Assembly (NCBI RefSeq): GCF_002699985.1 | Contig: NZ_LKBT01000056.1 | Location: 62,001-126,000, forward strand | Direction: 5' to 3' | DNA: 64,000 nucleotides | Source: Pseudomonas sp. ICMP 561 | Lineage (GTDB): Bacteria; Pseudomonadota; Gammaproteobacteria; Pseudomonadales; Pseudomonadaceae | In this document: piece by piece, positions 43,935-53,118 of the stretch | How positions within the stretch are numbered: position 1 is the first letter of the stretch | How the letters are laid out: the number at the start of each line of letters is the position of its first letter | Made by a program: the position numbers and the translations under genes | The notes under the pieces: generated by a model | What the model was told of the DNA's origin: nothing | Database searches by the model: none | What the model saw: the letters and a program-made list of their open reading frames with translations, nothing else

Positions 43935-45089
43935 TTACTGTTTCAAACCTACTTTCAATAACTGGCCGTTATCTTCATCGGTCAGCACATATATATAACC
44001 ATCCGGTCCCTGACGCACGTCACGAATGCGTTTCTTCAGTTCGCTCAGCAAACGTTCTTCATGAACGATCTTGCCGTCTTCAAACTCCAGACGAATCAAA
44101 TCTTCCGATGCCAGCCCGCCAATAAACAGGTTGTGATCCCACGCCTTGAAGCGTGACGCGTCGTAAAACGCCATGCCGCTGATGCCCGGTGATTTTTCCC
44201 AGACGTGGAAAGGTTTGATCGTACCTTCGACGAATTTGCCTTTAGCTTCCGGAATCGCCTCTCCCGAATAGTTGATGCCGTGGGTTGCCAGCGGCCAGCC
44301 GTAGTTCTGAGCACGCTCGATGATGTTCACTTCATCGCCACCTTTAGGCCCGTGTTCATTGGTCCACAAGGTGCCAGTCCATGGGTTGAGCGCCGCGCCC
44401 TGTTGGTTACGATGGCCGTACGACCAGATTTCCGGGCGCACATTTTTCTGGCCAACAAACGGGTTGTCATCCGGGACTTTGCCATCGGCGTAAAGGCGCA
44501 CGATTTTGCCTTGAAGCTTGTCCAGGTCCTGAGCGGTGGGCCGGTTGTTGTTCTCGCCGAGGGCGATAAACAGATAACCATCCCTATCGAAGACGATCCG
44601 CGCGCCGAAGTGGTTGCCCACTGACAGCTTCGGCTGTTGACGGAAAATCACGTTGAAATCTTCAAGCCTTGTCAGGTCCGTAGAAAGGCGCCCTCGCCCT
44701 GCTGCGGTTCCGGCGGTTTTGCCGTCTTCACTGCCTTCGGAAAAAGTCAGGTAAACCATGCGGTCCTTGGCGAAGTCCGGGGACAGGACCACGTCCAGCA
44801 AACCGCCCTGCCCGTTTGCCCAGACTTTGGGAACGCCGGATAGCGGTTGGGACAAGGTGCCGTCAGGAGATACGACGCGCAGGTTGCCCGGCTTTTCAGT
44901 GACCAGCATGCCCTTGTTGTCCGGCAGGAAAGCCACAGCCCATGGATGGGCGAGCCCTTTGGCCACTTCTTCGACGCTGAGGGTGCCTTGCTCGGTCTTG
45001 AAATCCTGGACGGGACCCGCAGCAGCGCTCAGCGGCAAACTCAGCAATGCGCTGGCACACAACGTTGCGATCAGGGTTTTGCAATGCAT
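43935..45089 (-). CDS. PQQ-type soluble sugar dehydrogenase (YliI-like)
   Basis: 384 aa with a signal peptide (cleavage near AAAGP). The mature part is a six-bladed beta-propeller of the glucose/sorbosone dehydrogenase family: FGARIVFDRDGYLFIALGEN, RPEIWSYGHRNQQGAALNP and the final IRDVRQGPDGYIYVLTDED are its usual blocks. It oxidises an aldose using PQQ as cofactor in the periplasm. AAGGA precedes the ATG. It stands in an independent unit bounded upstream by the terminator of the preceding gene. Confidence 0.93.
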   Translation of the reverse strand: MHCKTLIATLCASALLSLPLSAAAGPVQDFKTEQGTLSVEEVAKGLAHPWAVAFLPDNKGMLVTEKPGNLRVVSPDGTLSQPLSGVPKVWANGQGGLLDVVLSPDFAKDRMVYLTFSEGSEDGKTAGTAAGRGRLSTDLTRLEDFNVIFRQQPKLSVGNHFGARIVFDRDGYLFIALGENNNRPTAQDLDKLQGKIVRLYADGKVPDDNPFVGQKNVRPEIWSYGHRNQQGAALNPWTGTLWTNEHGPKGGDEVNIIERAQNYGWPLATHGINYSGEAIPEAKGKFVEGTIKPFHVWEKSPGISGMAFYDASRFKAWDHNLFIGGLASEDLIRLEFEDGKIVHEERLLSELKKRIRDVRQGPDGYIYVLTDEDNGQLLKVGLKQ

Positions 45090-45107
45090 GGACGATTCCT
45101 TATGTCA

Positions 45108-45132
45108 TGAAAAAGCCCCCATGAGAGGGGGA
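45108..45132 (-). terminator. Rho-independent terminator
   Basis: Read on the minus strand: CCCCC, loop TCTCAT, GGGGG, then CTTTTTC. It lies 9 bases past the stop of the small secreted-protein gene at 45141. Confidence 0.75.
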
Positions 45133-45140
45133 CGCGGGTC

Positions 45141-45467
45141 TCAATCAGTGCTTTTACGGTTCTGCCCGCTATTGTTGTCGGCCGGGCGAGGCGCCTGTTG
45201 GCGGGTCGGATAACCATTGCCTATGCCGCCATTCTCCAGCGTAGGCGGTCGCGGATTGGGGGCCGTACTCGGGCCACGCACAGGCGGTGTGGCCGGGACG
45301 GTGCCCTGGCGGCTATTGGGATTGGCGCGATAAATAGGGCTGTTAGTGGAATTGCCGTTATTGAGCGTGCTGTTGGGCAAGGTCTGGGCTTGGGCAACAC
45401 TGGTCAAGCCTGCTGTCATAAGGCCGCCCAGGGTGAGGAGTACAATGCGTCGCGCAAAACTGTTCAT
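45141..45467 (-). CDS. Small secreted Pro/Asn-rich protein
   Basis: 108 aa. Signal peptide (cleavage near AQAQT), then a disordered region rich in Pro, Asn, Gly and Arg (for example PATPPVRGPSTAPNPRPP). No domain recognised. AAGGT stands before the start; ATG at 45467 follows a possible GTG. Confidence 0.65.
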   Translation of the reverse strand: MNSFARRIVLLTLGGLMTAGLTSVAQAQTLPNSTLNNGNSTNSPIYRANPNSRQGTVPATPPVRGPSTAPNPRPPTLENGGIGNGYPTRQQAPRPADNNSGQNRKSTD

Positions 45468-45635
45468 CACTTACCTTCTGTTGGAAACGGTAACGATCCG
45501 GGTGTTTGATGGCGATAGCACTACTAGGTTCGCCTCCAACAGGGTGGATGAGCAACCTGCGCGGGTTTGAGTTTGTAACAAGGATGTGCAGCGAGCCTCG
45601 TATTCATACTGCTGTAGATGCAGCGAACGTGACGG

Positions 45636-45701
45636 CCCTCTCCCGGCTAAAGCCGGTCCTACGGATGTCTATGATCTGTAGGACTGGCTTTAGCCGGGAG
45701 A
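45636..45701. repeat. Reversed REP pair
   Basis: CCCGGCTAAAGCCGGTCCTA followed by TAGGACTGGCTTTAGCCGGG, i.e. the two arms in tail-to-tail orientation with a 13-base loop, the opposite of the usual REPIN order. Confidence 0.75.
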
Positions 45702-45764
45702 AGGCCAGTACATTCACTGCAGATCGCGACCGATAATCTGTCCCTTCAAGAGAACGCTATCCCC

Positions 45765-46868
45765 ATGACCGACACCACCCAGGCCGCGCCGGCGTTGAAG
45801 GAGATTTTCAATCGGCCGCGGCTGCAGCATATCGCCGAACAGACAACGGCGATTTACCCCGCTTTCGATACGCAAGCGTTTCTGGCGCATGTGGCCCACG
45901 ACCTGGACAGCCAGTCGCTGATGCAACGGCTCAACCGCGTCAGTCGCGGGTTGCATGCTGGCTTGCCTGCGGATTACCCCGAGGCACTGGGAATTCTGTA
46001 CGAACTCGCGCCACGCCTGAACAGCAGCTTTGTCAGCCTGATCCTGCCGGAATACGTGGCGCTCTATGGTCAGCATGACTTCGAACGCTCTATGGCAGCA
46101 TTGAAGTTCTTCACGACCTTTGGCTCGTCTGAATTTGCCGTGCGGCACTTCCTGCGTCTGGATTTCCAGCGGGCGCTGCTGATCATGCAAGGCTGGGCAC
46201 TGGACGAAAATGAACACGTGCGCAGACTGGCCAGTGAAGGCAGTCGCCCGCGGCTACCATGGTCGTTCCGCCTTGAAACGCTGATGGTTGATCCGACTCC
46301 AGTGCTGCCGATCCTCGACACCCTCAAGGCTGACAGCAGCCTGTATGTGCGCAAGTCGGTGGCCAATCACCTGAACGACATCACCAAGGACAATCCCGAC
46401 TGGGTGCTGGCGCAAATCGAAGGCTGGTCGCTGGAAAACCCGCACACCGCCTGGATCGCCCGGCACGCGTTACGCTCGTTGATCAAAAAAGGTGACCGTC
46501 GTGCGCTGACGATCATGGGTGCAGGACATAAGCCGCAAGTGCGTGTAGCGCTGATTAGCGTCACTCCCGGCACGATTCGTCTGGGTGACGACCTGAGTCT
46601 GTCTTTCGAGCTGACGTCGACCGCCGGGCAAACCCAGCGGCTGATCATCGATTACGCGATTCATTACGTGAAGAAGTCCGGTGGCACCTCAGCCAAGGTC
46701 TTCAAGCTCAAGACGCTGGAGCTGGGGCCCGGCGAGTCGGTGAACGTGACACGCAAACTTCAGGTGCGTAATTTCACCACCCGGGTGCATTACCCGGGCG
46801 TGCATGAACTGGATGTTCTGATCAACGGCGAATGCCTGGCCAGCAGTCGTTTCGAACTGCTGCCGTGA
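45765..46868 (+). CDS. DNA alkylation repair protein, AlkC-like
   Basis: 367 aa. Residues ~1-240 are an ALK-type HEAT-like helical superhelix (AlkC/AlkD fold), with a DNA-binding block LYVRKSVANHLNDITKDNPD near 190. The C-terminal ~110 residues form an Ig-like strand domain that is typical of AlkC. The enzyme removes alkylated bases such as 3-methyladenine or 3-methylcytosine. GAG.. precedes the ATG. Single-gene unit; its stop is 2 bases from the convergent kinase gene. Confidence 0.9.
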   Translation: MTDTTQAAPALKEIFNRPRLQHIAEQTTAIYPAFDTQAFLAHVAHDLDSQSLMQRLNRVSRGLHAGLPADYPEALGILYELAPRLNSSFVSLILPEYVALYGQHDFERSMAALKFFTTFGSSEFAVRHFLRLDFQRALLIMQGWALDENEHVRRLASEGSRPRLPWSFRLETLMVDPTPVLPILDTLKADSSLYVRKSVANHLNDITKDNPDWVLAQIEGWSLENPHTAWIARHALRSLIKKGDRRALTIMGAGHKPQVRVALISVTPGTIRLGDDLSLSFELTSTAGQTQRLIIDYAIHYVKKSGGTSAKVFKLKTLELGPGESVNVTRKLQVRNFTTRVHYPGVHELDVLINGECLASSRFELLP

Positions 46869-46869
46869 G

Positions 46870-48054
46870 TCAGCTCAACGGCATGCGGAAAGTGAAAGTC
46901 GTGCCGTCTTCATGGCTGGAATGCACCGTCAGCATGCCGCCGTGGGCCAGTGCTATCTGGCTGGAGATGTACAGACCCAGTCCAAGCCCGGCCTGAGGTT
47001 CTTCGGCTCCAGGGCGCGAGTACGGCTGGAAGAGATGAGGCAGAACATCATCGGGGATCGGCACGCCCTGGTTGGTGACTGTCATCAGGAACTCCCCCGC
47101 TTCAACCCGGGCGGCTACGTCCACGACCCCGTTGGCGTCACCGTGGGAAATCGCGTTGGCGACCAGATTGGACAGCAGTTGCGCCAGCCGCTCGCGGTCA
47201 CACCGGATGCTGTCGAGGGCGCCAATAAAGGATCGAATCGGACGTGTTGGATGAACACGTTGCACTTCGGAAATTACATGACTGAGCGCAGCTCCCAGAT
47301 CCCGACACTCATGCAGGCTCAATGGAATACCATGCCCCAATCGCCCACGGGCAAAATCCAGCACGTCGTCCACCAATTGCGAAGCGCGCCTTCCGGACGT
47401 GAGGATATGACCCGCAATTTTTGCGGCCTTTTCGTCCAGAGAACGCCGTAACAGCAACTCGGCGCTGGCAGTAATCGCAAACAGCGGGTTACGCAGGTCG
47501 TGGCCCAATACGGCAATAAACTGCTCACGCCACTCTGCTACTTCGCGCTCTGCTCGCAGATCGGCTTTGACTTGCTCCAGCTTTTCTTCGGCCTCGATCT
47601 GAATCGCCAACAACCGCGCGAACGAGGTCATCAAGGCCTCGATTGCCGTGGCCTTGAGCTGGGCGGGTTTAGGGTCCAGCGCACAGATGGCGCCGAAAAA
47701 CGATCCGTCTGACAGGAATACCGGTACGGCAATGTAGCTTTGGAACTGATAAATGCGCGGCGTGTGGTGCGTGCGGTAGTGATCGTCTTCACCGACATGA
47801 TCGATGATCACCGCCTCGTGCAAATGGGAAGACTGGATTTCGTGGCATATAGTTGTGGTCAGTTCCAGCTCGCCGCCGGGCTTGAGGCCGAAATTCAGCT
47901 TGTCGAGCACCGCACAGGCGGTCCATGAGGTGTCGGTCACGCGCGCAACAGCGGCGAACCCCATGCCCGTGGTCTCGCTGATCACCTGAAGCATGGCGGG
48001 AACCGCGCTGATCCGGCTGATTAATGCGACATCTTCGGCGATGGTCTGCCTCAT
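46870..48054 (-). CDS. GAF-domain sensor histidine kinase (orphan)
   Basis: 394 aa, soluble. A GAF domain (about residues 10-160, including the VTDTSWTACAVLDKLNFGLK segment) is followed by a HisKA domain with the H-box FIAVLGHDLRNPLFAITASA near 183, and an HATPase domain (LLSNLVANAISHGDANG; GLGLGLYISSQI). AGGAACGCC stands before the ATG at 48054; the longer frame upstream looks non-coding. No response regulator is adjacent, so it is an orphan or phosphorelay kinase. Confidence 0.92.
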   Translation of the reverse strand: MRQTIAEDVALISRISAVPAMLQVISETTGMGFAAVARVTDTSWTACAVLDKLNFGLKPGGELELTTTICHEIQSSHLHEAVIIDHVGEDDHYRTHHTPRIYQFQSYIAVPVFLSDGSFFGAICALDPKPAQLKATAIEALMTSFARLLAIQIEAEEKLEQVKADLRAEREVAEWREQFIAVLGHDLRNPLFAITASAELLLRRSLDEKAAKIAGHILTSGRRASQLVDDVLDFARGRLGHGIPLSLHECRDLGAALSHVISEVQRVHPTRPIRSFIGALDSIRCDRERLAQLLSNLVANAISHGDANGVVDVAARVEAGEFLMTVTNQGVPIPDDVLPHLFQPYSRPGAEEPQAGLGLGLYISSQIALAHGGMLTVHSSHEDGTTFTFRMPLS

Positions 48055-48275
48055 GGCGTTCCTGTCATCAACGTGAAAGAGAGAAAATCGGCGGCATTGT
48101 AGCGGCCAGACGCCATGATCGTAAAACCAGAAGTCGGGAACTGCGTCCGACCATGACAATAAACTCAACGTGCACAAATCTTCCAGACATCAGCGCCTCG
48201 CCCGTCGAAAATCTTTCAGGATGAACCGTTGATCAAATGCACCGCCCCGTAACATCGTGCCAACAGGACCTTGCC

Positions 48276-49112
48276 ATGACCAACAGCAACTGGATCGATC
48301 TGAAGCAGGACAGCGAGTCCGGCATCGAGACGATTCGCGCGCATTTTGAGGGGCATGCCTACGATCCGCATTGGCATGACAGCTATCTGGTGGGCATCAC
48401 CGAACAGGGCGTGCAGCAATTCCATTGCCGACGAAAACGCCATGTGAGCACACCTGGCCGGATCTTCCTGCTGGAGCCCGGCGAAATCCACGACGGTGAC
48501 GCCCCCTCCCCGGAAGGCTTTACCTACCTCACCCTGTATGTAGACCCGAAGTGGCTGGACCGGGAGTTACGCTCGCTGTTCGAACATACACCGGCTGACT
48601 GCCAGATAAGTTTCGCGGACACGCAGGCTGATGACACGCGTCTGGCCACTGCCACCGCTAACGCATTCCAGACGCTGCACGGAGCCGAGCTGCGCATCGT
48701 GCGTCAGACCGCACTGGATGACCTGCTGTCGAACCTGACCCGCCATCTGCGCTGGCGGACCCAGGTCTCGCCCGACCCGCGCTTGCCACGGGTAGCGCAG
48801 ATAGCCCGCGACTTTCTACACAGCCACGCCAGCCACGACATTGGTCTGGACGATCTGGCGCGGGTTACGGGCGTTGATCGCTTTCGGCTGACCCGGGCGT
48901 TCAAGGCCGCCTTCGGCATCGCGCCGCACGCTTATTTGATTCAACTGCGGCTGGCCAAGGCGCGGCGCTTGCTGGCGGGCGGTCAATCCCCGGCTGAAAC
49001 CGCCGCTGCGCTCGGTTTTGCTGATCAAAGCCACTTGGGGCGCTGGTTTCAGCGGGCTTACCGGATGACCCCAGCCGATTACCGCAAACGGTGCTCAAAC
49101 CTTCCAGACTGA
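48276..49112 (+). CDS. AraC-family transcriptional regulator
   Basis: 278 aa. An N-terminal cupin-type effector-binding domain (about residues 20-90, ending EPGEIHDGDAP) is followed by two C-terminal HTH motifs (DLARVTGVDRFRLTRAFKAA and ETAAALGFADQSHLGRWFQR). AGGA precedes the ATG at 48276. It lies just before and in the same direction as the LysE-type exporter, which is a likely target; this pairing is typical of amino-acid export control. Confidence 0.92.
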   Translation: MTNSNWIDLKQDSESGIETIRAHFEGHAYDPHWHDSYLVGITEQGVQQFHCRRKRHVSTPGRIFLLEPGEIHDGDAPSPEGFTYLTLYVDPKWLDRELRSLFEHTPADCQISFADTQADDTRLATATANAFQTLHGAELRIVRQTALDDLLSNLTRHLRWRTQVSPDPRLPRVAQIARDFLHSHASHDIGLDDLARVTGVDRFRLTRAFKAAFGIAPHAYLIQLRLAKARRLLAGGQSPAETAAALGFADQSHLGRWFQRAYRMTPADYRKRCSNLPD

Positions 49113-49164
49113 GGCTCCGCCAATGGCGATGATCGACTGACGATCAATCACCAGTGAGCGCTCC

Positions 49165-49788
49165 ATGGACCAGTTTTTGCCCTTTGTGCTGTTTGCCTTC
49201 GTGTCATCCATCACCCCCGGCCCGACCAATATTCTGGTCATGACCCATAGTTCGCGACACGGCTGGGCCGTGGTGACGCCTATCGTGCTGGGCGCGTGTG
49301 GCGGCGCCGCGGCGTTGGTGTTGCTGGTGGGCACCGGCATTGGCGATGTGCTGGCTCGGCATCAAGGTATTCAGACGGCGATGTCGTGGGTGGGAATTGC
49401 CTGGCTGAGCTGGATGGCCTGGCAGATTTTCAACGCCCCGGCCGCAGCTATCGATCCGAACGGCACGGAAAATAAAAACACCACGGACAGCAAAGGCACC
49501 CGACTGGGCCTGTTCGGGGCCGCCAGCCTGCAGTTGGTCAACCCGAAGACGTGGATGATGGCCTTGGCAGTGGTCAGCGTTTTTGCCGGGACCGAAGCCG
49601 ACAGAGGTATGCGCGTGGTTTACCTGTCGTTGATGTTCTTCCTGATCGCAATCCCCTGCATGACCGCATGGGCCTGGCTGGGCGTCAGCGCTGCACGGTT
49701 TTGTCGGTCACCAACGGGTATGCAACGGTTCAACCGGAGCATGGCGCTGTTACTGCTGGTGTCGACGTGGATGACGGTGTGGGTTTGA
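49165..49788 (+). CDS. LysE/RhtB-family exporter
   Basis: 207 aa with about six TM helices. The N-terminal FAFVSSITPGPTNILVMTHS and later QLVNPKTWMMALAVVSVF are the LysE/RhtB signatures. It probably exports an amino acid or related metabolite. It follows the AraC-type gene after 52 bases. Good match to family length. Confidence 0.93.
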   Translation: MDQFLPFVLFAFVSSITPGPTNILVMTHSSRHGWAVVTPIVLGACGGAAALVLLVGTGIGDVLARHQGIQTAMSWVGIAWLSWMAWQIFNAPAAAIDPNGTENKNTTDSKGTRLGLFGAASLQLVNPKTWMMALAVVSVFAGTEADRGMRVVYLSLMFFLIAIPCMTAWAWLGVSAARFCRSPTGMQRFNRSMALLLLVSTWMTVWV

Positions 49789-49818
49789 GCTATGCAGATT
49801 TCACTGCAAACGGGTGAC

Positions 49819-49908
49819 CTGTAGGAGTGAGCTTGCTCGCGATGGCGGTATATCCGTTACAAAGCTGTGTCTGATTAAACGCCATCGCGAGCAAGCTCAC
49901 TCCTACAG
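49819..49908. repeat. REPIN (GGAGTGAGCTTGCTCGCGA family)
   Basis: Arms CTGTAGGAGTGAGCTTGCTC and GAGCAAGCTCACTCCTACAG are exact inverted partners. Confidence 0.9.
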
Positions 49909-49926
49909 ATTTTATGTCAGGCGGTA

Positions 49927-51102
49927 TCAGCTCACTGGCCGCGCAAGGTTGATGGTGAACGTTGTGCCCTGTTCGGCAGTCGAGGTAACGCTGACGTCGC
50001 CCCAGTGAGCGCGGGCGATTTCGCGGACGATAAACAGGCCAAGGCCGATGCTGCGACTCGGATCATCGTCAGCCACGCCGTGGGGCATGGGTTCGAACAG
50101 GCCGTCAAGCCGATCCGGCGGTATCGGCGGACCGACGTTGTGCACCGCGATGCGGATCCACTGTGCATCGAAGGCCGAGGTGATGGTGATAACCCCTGTG
50201 GCTGAGCCATAAGCCACGGCGTTGCTCACCAGGTTATCAACCAGCTCGAATAGCCGGTCGGCATCAGCCGTGCACAAGCCGTCGCCAATACATTCGTGAA
50301 TCAGCACGCGCCGCGGAAATAACAGCCGTTGCTCCGCCACGCTGGCGGCAATTACTTCATGCAACTGCACCGGCTGGGGCAGCACGGAAATACCGCTGCC
50401 CACTCGCGCCTGAGTAAAGTCCAGCAGATCGACAATCAAACGCTGCGCGCGCCCCACCGATTGATTGACCAGCCCGAGGCTGCGCTGTTGTTTGTCGCTG
50501 AGCGGTTCCAGCCCGATCAGCCCGGCCGCCATCTTGATCGCCGCCAGCGGATTGCGCAGGTCGTGGCTGACGATGGCCACCATCTGCTCAGCGAAAGTGG
50601 CACGAATATCGGCTTCGGTCTGAGCCATACGCAGCCGGTTCTGCACGGAGGACAGTTCCTTCTGAGAGGCCAGTTGCTGCAACAGCATCTCTTCAGCCGC
50701 CTGACGCGTCTCGGCCAGTTCACGCTGATATTTGTTGCGTTCTTCGCCACTCATAATTGACAGGTGATGCACCACGCCCTGCGGCGTTTCCCGTCGTATG
50801 GCATTGAGCATCATGGTCATGGCGTGACCATCATGCCGCACCAGGTCGAGTTTGATCTCCGACACGGAGCCCCGCATCTCCAGCAGCGGCCCCCAGTGTG
50901 TCTGCTGGAAAATCTTGTCCCCTACGCTCATCAAATCCTGAAAGCGGGTTCCAGCCAGGCTCGCCGAATCGGAGCCCATCCACAGGCAGAAAGTGAGATT
51001 GGCCCGCAGGATCGTGCCGTCCTCGCGAGTCAGCAGCAGACCACAGGCCGCGCCCTCGAACAGCAGGTCGCTGTCAGCGCTCAACTCGACATCAACCGGC
51101 AA
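49927..51102 (-). CDS. PAS-domain sensor histidine kinase, coupled to an RsbQ-like hydrolase
   Basis: 391 aa, soluble. Starts at TTG (51102), with GGAG 9 bases upstream in the end of the preceding gene, which it overlaps by 11 bases. N-terminal PAS (about residues 10-115), a coiled coil, HisKA H-box AIVSHDLRNPLAAIKMAAGL near 178, and HATPase with GLGLFIVREIARAHWG. No response regulator adjacent. Overlap with the hydrolase suggests the hydrolase's product or ligand-bound form feeds the PAS domain, as in RsbQ-RsbP of Bacillus; inference. Confidence 0.9.
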   Translation of the reverse strand: MPVDVELSADSDLLFEGAACGLLLTREDGTILRANLTFCLWMGSDSASLAGTRFQDLMSVGDKIFQQTHWGPLLEMRGSVSEIKLDLVRHDGHAMTMMLNAIRRETPQGVVHHLSIMSGEERNKYQRELAETRQAAEEMLLQQLASQKELSSVQNRLRMAQTEADIRATFAEQMVAIVSHDLRNPLAAIKMAAGLIGLEPLSDKQQRSLGLVNQSVGRAQRLIVDLLDFTQARVGSGISVLPQPVQLHEVIAASVAEQRLLFPRRVLIHECIGDGLCTADADRLFELVDNLVSNAVAYGSATGVITITSAFDAQWIRIAVHNVGPPIPPDRLDGLFEPMPHGVADDDPSRSIGLGLFIVREIARAHWGDVSVTSTAEQGTTFTINLARPVS

Positions 51103-51913
51103 GAGTCACCACTCCAGACGTGCCAAAGAACTCATCCATCGCGACAATACATGCGTCAGGATTACTCATGTGCGGGCAATGGCCAATGTTATCGATAACC
51201 CTCAGCGTGCAGTCAGGCATCACCCGCTGCAGATAATCGCCCACGTCCAGTGGCGCGATAAAATCCTGATTGCACTGCAATACCAGGGTTTTGGTCGGCA
51301 ACTGCGCTACATCCTTACGGTTATCCGCCGTGAACGTGACGCGGGCAAACTGCTGGGAAACTTCCGGGTTGGTGCGACAGAAACTATGGGTCAATTCCTC
51401 GCCCAGCTCGGGTTGATCGGGGGCACCCATAATGGCCGGAGCCATGGTACTGGCCCACCCAAAATAGTTAGCTGCCAGCGTGCTGAGCAGGGTAACGATG
51501 TCTTGCCGGGTGAAACCGCCCACGTAGTCACCGTCGTTGATGTAGCACGGCGACGGGCCGACCATGACTTGCGCCGCGAAGTGGCCGGGGTCGCGCAGGT
51601 CTGCGAGCACGCCAATCATTGAGCCGACCGAATGGCCAACATGGATCACCGGGCCCGGCCCGGCGAATTCCTTGACGACCTCGAGCAAGTCACTGGCGTA
51701 GCCATCCAGAGAGTCGTACTTGCGCTTGTAGTAGGCAGACAGATCCGACTGGCCGTTACCAACCAGGTCGTAGACCACCACCTTGAATCGCTCGGCGAAA
51801 TACGGGGCCATGAATCGCCACATGTTCTGGTCGCAACCGAAGCCATGGGAAAACACGAGGGTTGCAGGCCCCTCTCCCGTGACCCTGACGTTATTGCGTA
51901 ACTGCACCGACAT
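51092..51913 (-). CDS. RsbQ/KAI2-like alpha/beta hydrolase
   Basis: 273 aa. The N-terminus VRVTGEGPATLVFSHGFGCD QNMWR-type opening (GFGCDQ), nucleophile GHSVGSMIG near residue 95, acid in NQDFIAP near 215-220, and His in GHCPHMSN near 245 make a full Ser-Asp-His triad. The pattern GFGCDQxMW is diagnostic of the RsbQ/D14/KAI2 group. In bacilli RsbQ activates a PAS-phosphatase in response to energy stress. GGAGG 7 bases before the ATG. It is the first gene of a two-gene unit with the PAS kinase. Confidence 0.92.
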   Translation of the reverse strand: MSVQLRNNVRVTGEGPATLVFSHGFGCDQNMWRFMAPYFAERFKVVVYDLVGNGQSDLSAYYKRKYDSLDGYASDLLEVVKEFAGPGPVIHVGHSVGSMIGVLADLRDPGHFAAQVMVGPSPCYINDGDYVGGFTRQDIVTLLSTLAANYFGWASTMAPAIMGAPDQPELGEELTHSFCRTNPEVSQQFARVTFTADNRKDVAQLPTKTLVLQCNQDFIAPLDVGDYLQRVMPDCTLRVIDNIGHCPHMSNPDACIVAMDEFFGTSGVVTLAG

Positions 51914-52092
51914 CCGTATGCCTCCAACACTGACCCAAAAGGTGATCAGATTGCCACTAATGAATTAAACGAGATTAGCATCGTTCCAGACAGGAACCTC
52001 TCATACGAAAGCATCTGTTCCATGAAAAAGCTTGCTTCGGCGCTCGGGGCTGCTTCTCAATAGCTGTTTTTTAAACAAACTGTGAACCGTTC

Positions 52093-53091
52093 ATGAGTCA
52101 GACTTACGACGCACGCGGCAATATCTATATCGTCTGCACGCCTCAGAACTTGCGCGAACGGGGCATCGCGATTGCTGATAACGCAGCCGATGCTGCCTTG
52201 AATAGAGAACAATGGGCCGCCGCCGCAGTGCATGCCTTGTGCAACTGGCCACAGGGCACGCGCCCGGCAGGAGCAAAGGCGCACCGTTCAGATGGATTAT
52301 TGGTCGGTCCTTTTCAGCAGGCAGCGCCATTTGACCTATTGATCGTCAATACAGACGGTACGCTGGCCGAACGCAGCGGCAACGGCATGACCATTTTTGC
52401 CCGCTTCCTGACTGACTCTGCTTATGTTGCTTCGCAAGGCTTTGAGCTGCGGGTTCATCACGATAATCGCGACACAGCGACGCCGGTCAGCACTCGGGTT
52501 GAGCCGACTACAGTCAATGGCGAGCATGGTTTCTGGCTGGCACTCGGAAATCCGTCTTTCGGCCCGCAAGCGGTTGGCGCGCTTGGCGAAAGCCTGGAGC
52601 CCGCGCAGCTCAATGGTCGCGCGGTTAATCGGGTAAAGCCTTTGGCGCAGATTGATGCCCAATGGGACCACAGCGTTTTCGTGCGCATTGGCAACCCTCA
52701 TTGCGTCACGCTGGTGAGTGATGAAGCGGACTTACCGTCTTTCGAGGCGTTGCAGGAGTCAGCATTGAACGCGGCGTTGACGCGTATCGCCTTTGCCAAA
52801 GGTGAATCCGGCACAGGCGAACCTTGCCCAGCCGGGGTGAATCTGCAATGGGCGTGGGTGCAATCCGCCAATCAAATCGTGGCCAGGGTCTTCGAACGCG
52901 GCGAAGGCCCCACGGCATCTTCAGGCACCAGCGCCTGCGCCGTGGCCAGCGCAGCCTGGCATGCAGGGTTGGTGGAAGCAGGATTGGTTCATGTCAGCAT
53001 GCCGGGCGGAACGGCACCGGTGAGGCTGGAAGAGCACAACGGAGAATTGCGGGTTTCGTTGTTCGGGGTGGCGAAGGTAGCAGGCGAGTAA
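52093..53091 (+). CDS. DapF-like epimerase/racemase family protein
   Basis: 332 aa, two-domain DapF-like fold. The first catalytic region reads TLAERSGNGMTIFARF, where the Cys of diaminopimelate epimerase (CGNG) is a Ser. The second region SGTSACAVASAA keeps its Cys. The protein is longer than DapF (about 275 aa) and cannot be a normal two-Cys racemase; it may act as a dehydratase or have a different acid/base. AAG..GTG near the start is weak as ribosome-binding site. Stand-alone gene. Confidence 0.8.
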   Translation: MSQTYDARGNIYIVCTPQNLRERGIAIADNAADAALNREQWAAAAVHALCNWPQGTRPAGAKAHRSDGLLVGPFQQAAPFDLLIVNTDGTLAERSGNGMTIFARFLTDSAYVASQGFELRVHHDNRDTATPVSTRVEPTTVNGEHGFWLALGNPSFGPQAVGALGESLEPAQLNGRAVNRVKPLAQIDAQWDHSVFVRIGNPHCVTLVSDEADLPSFEALQESALNAALTRIAFAKGESGTGEPCPAGVNLQWAWVQSANQIVARVFERGEGPTASSGTSACAVASAAWHAGLVEAGLVHVSMPGGTAPVRLEEHNGELRVSLFGVAKVAGE

Positions 53092-53118
53092 ACACCACTT
53101 CCCTGCGGGACATCCCCC

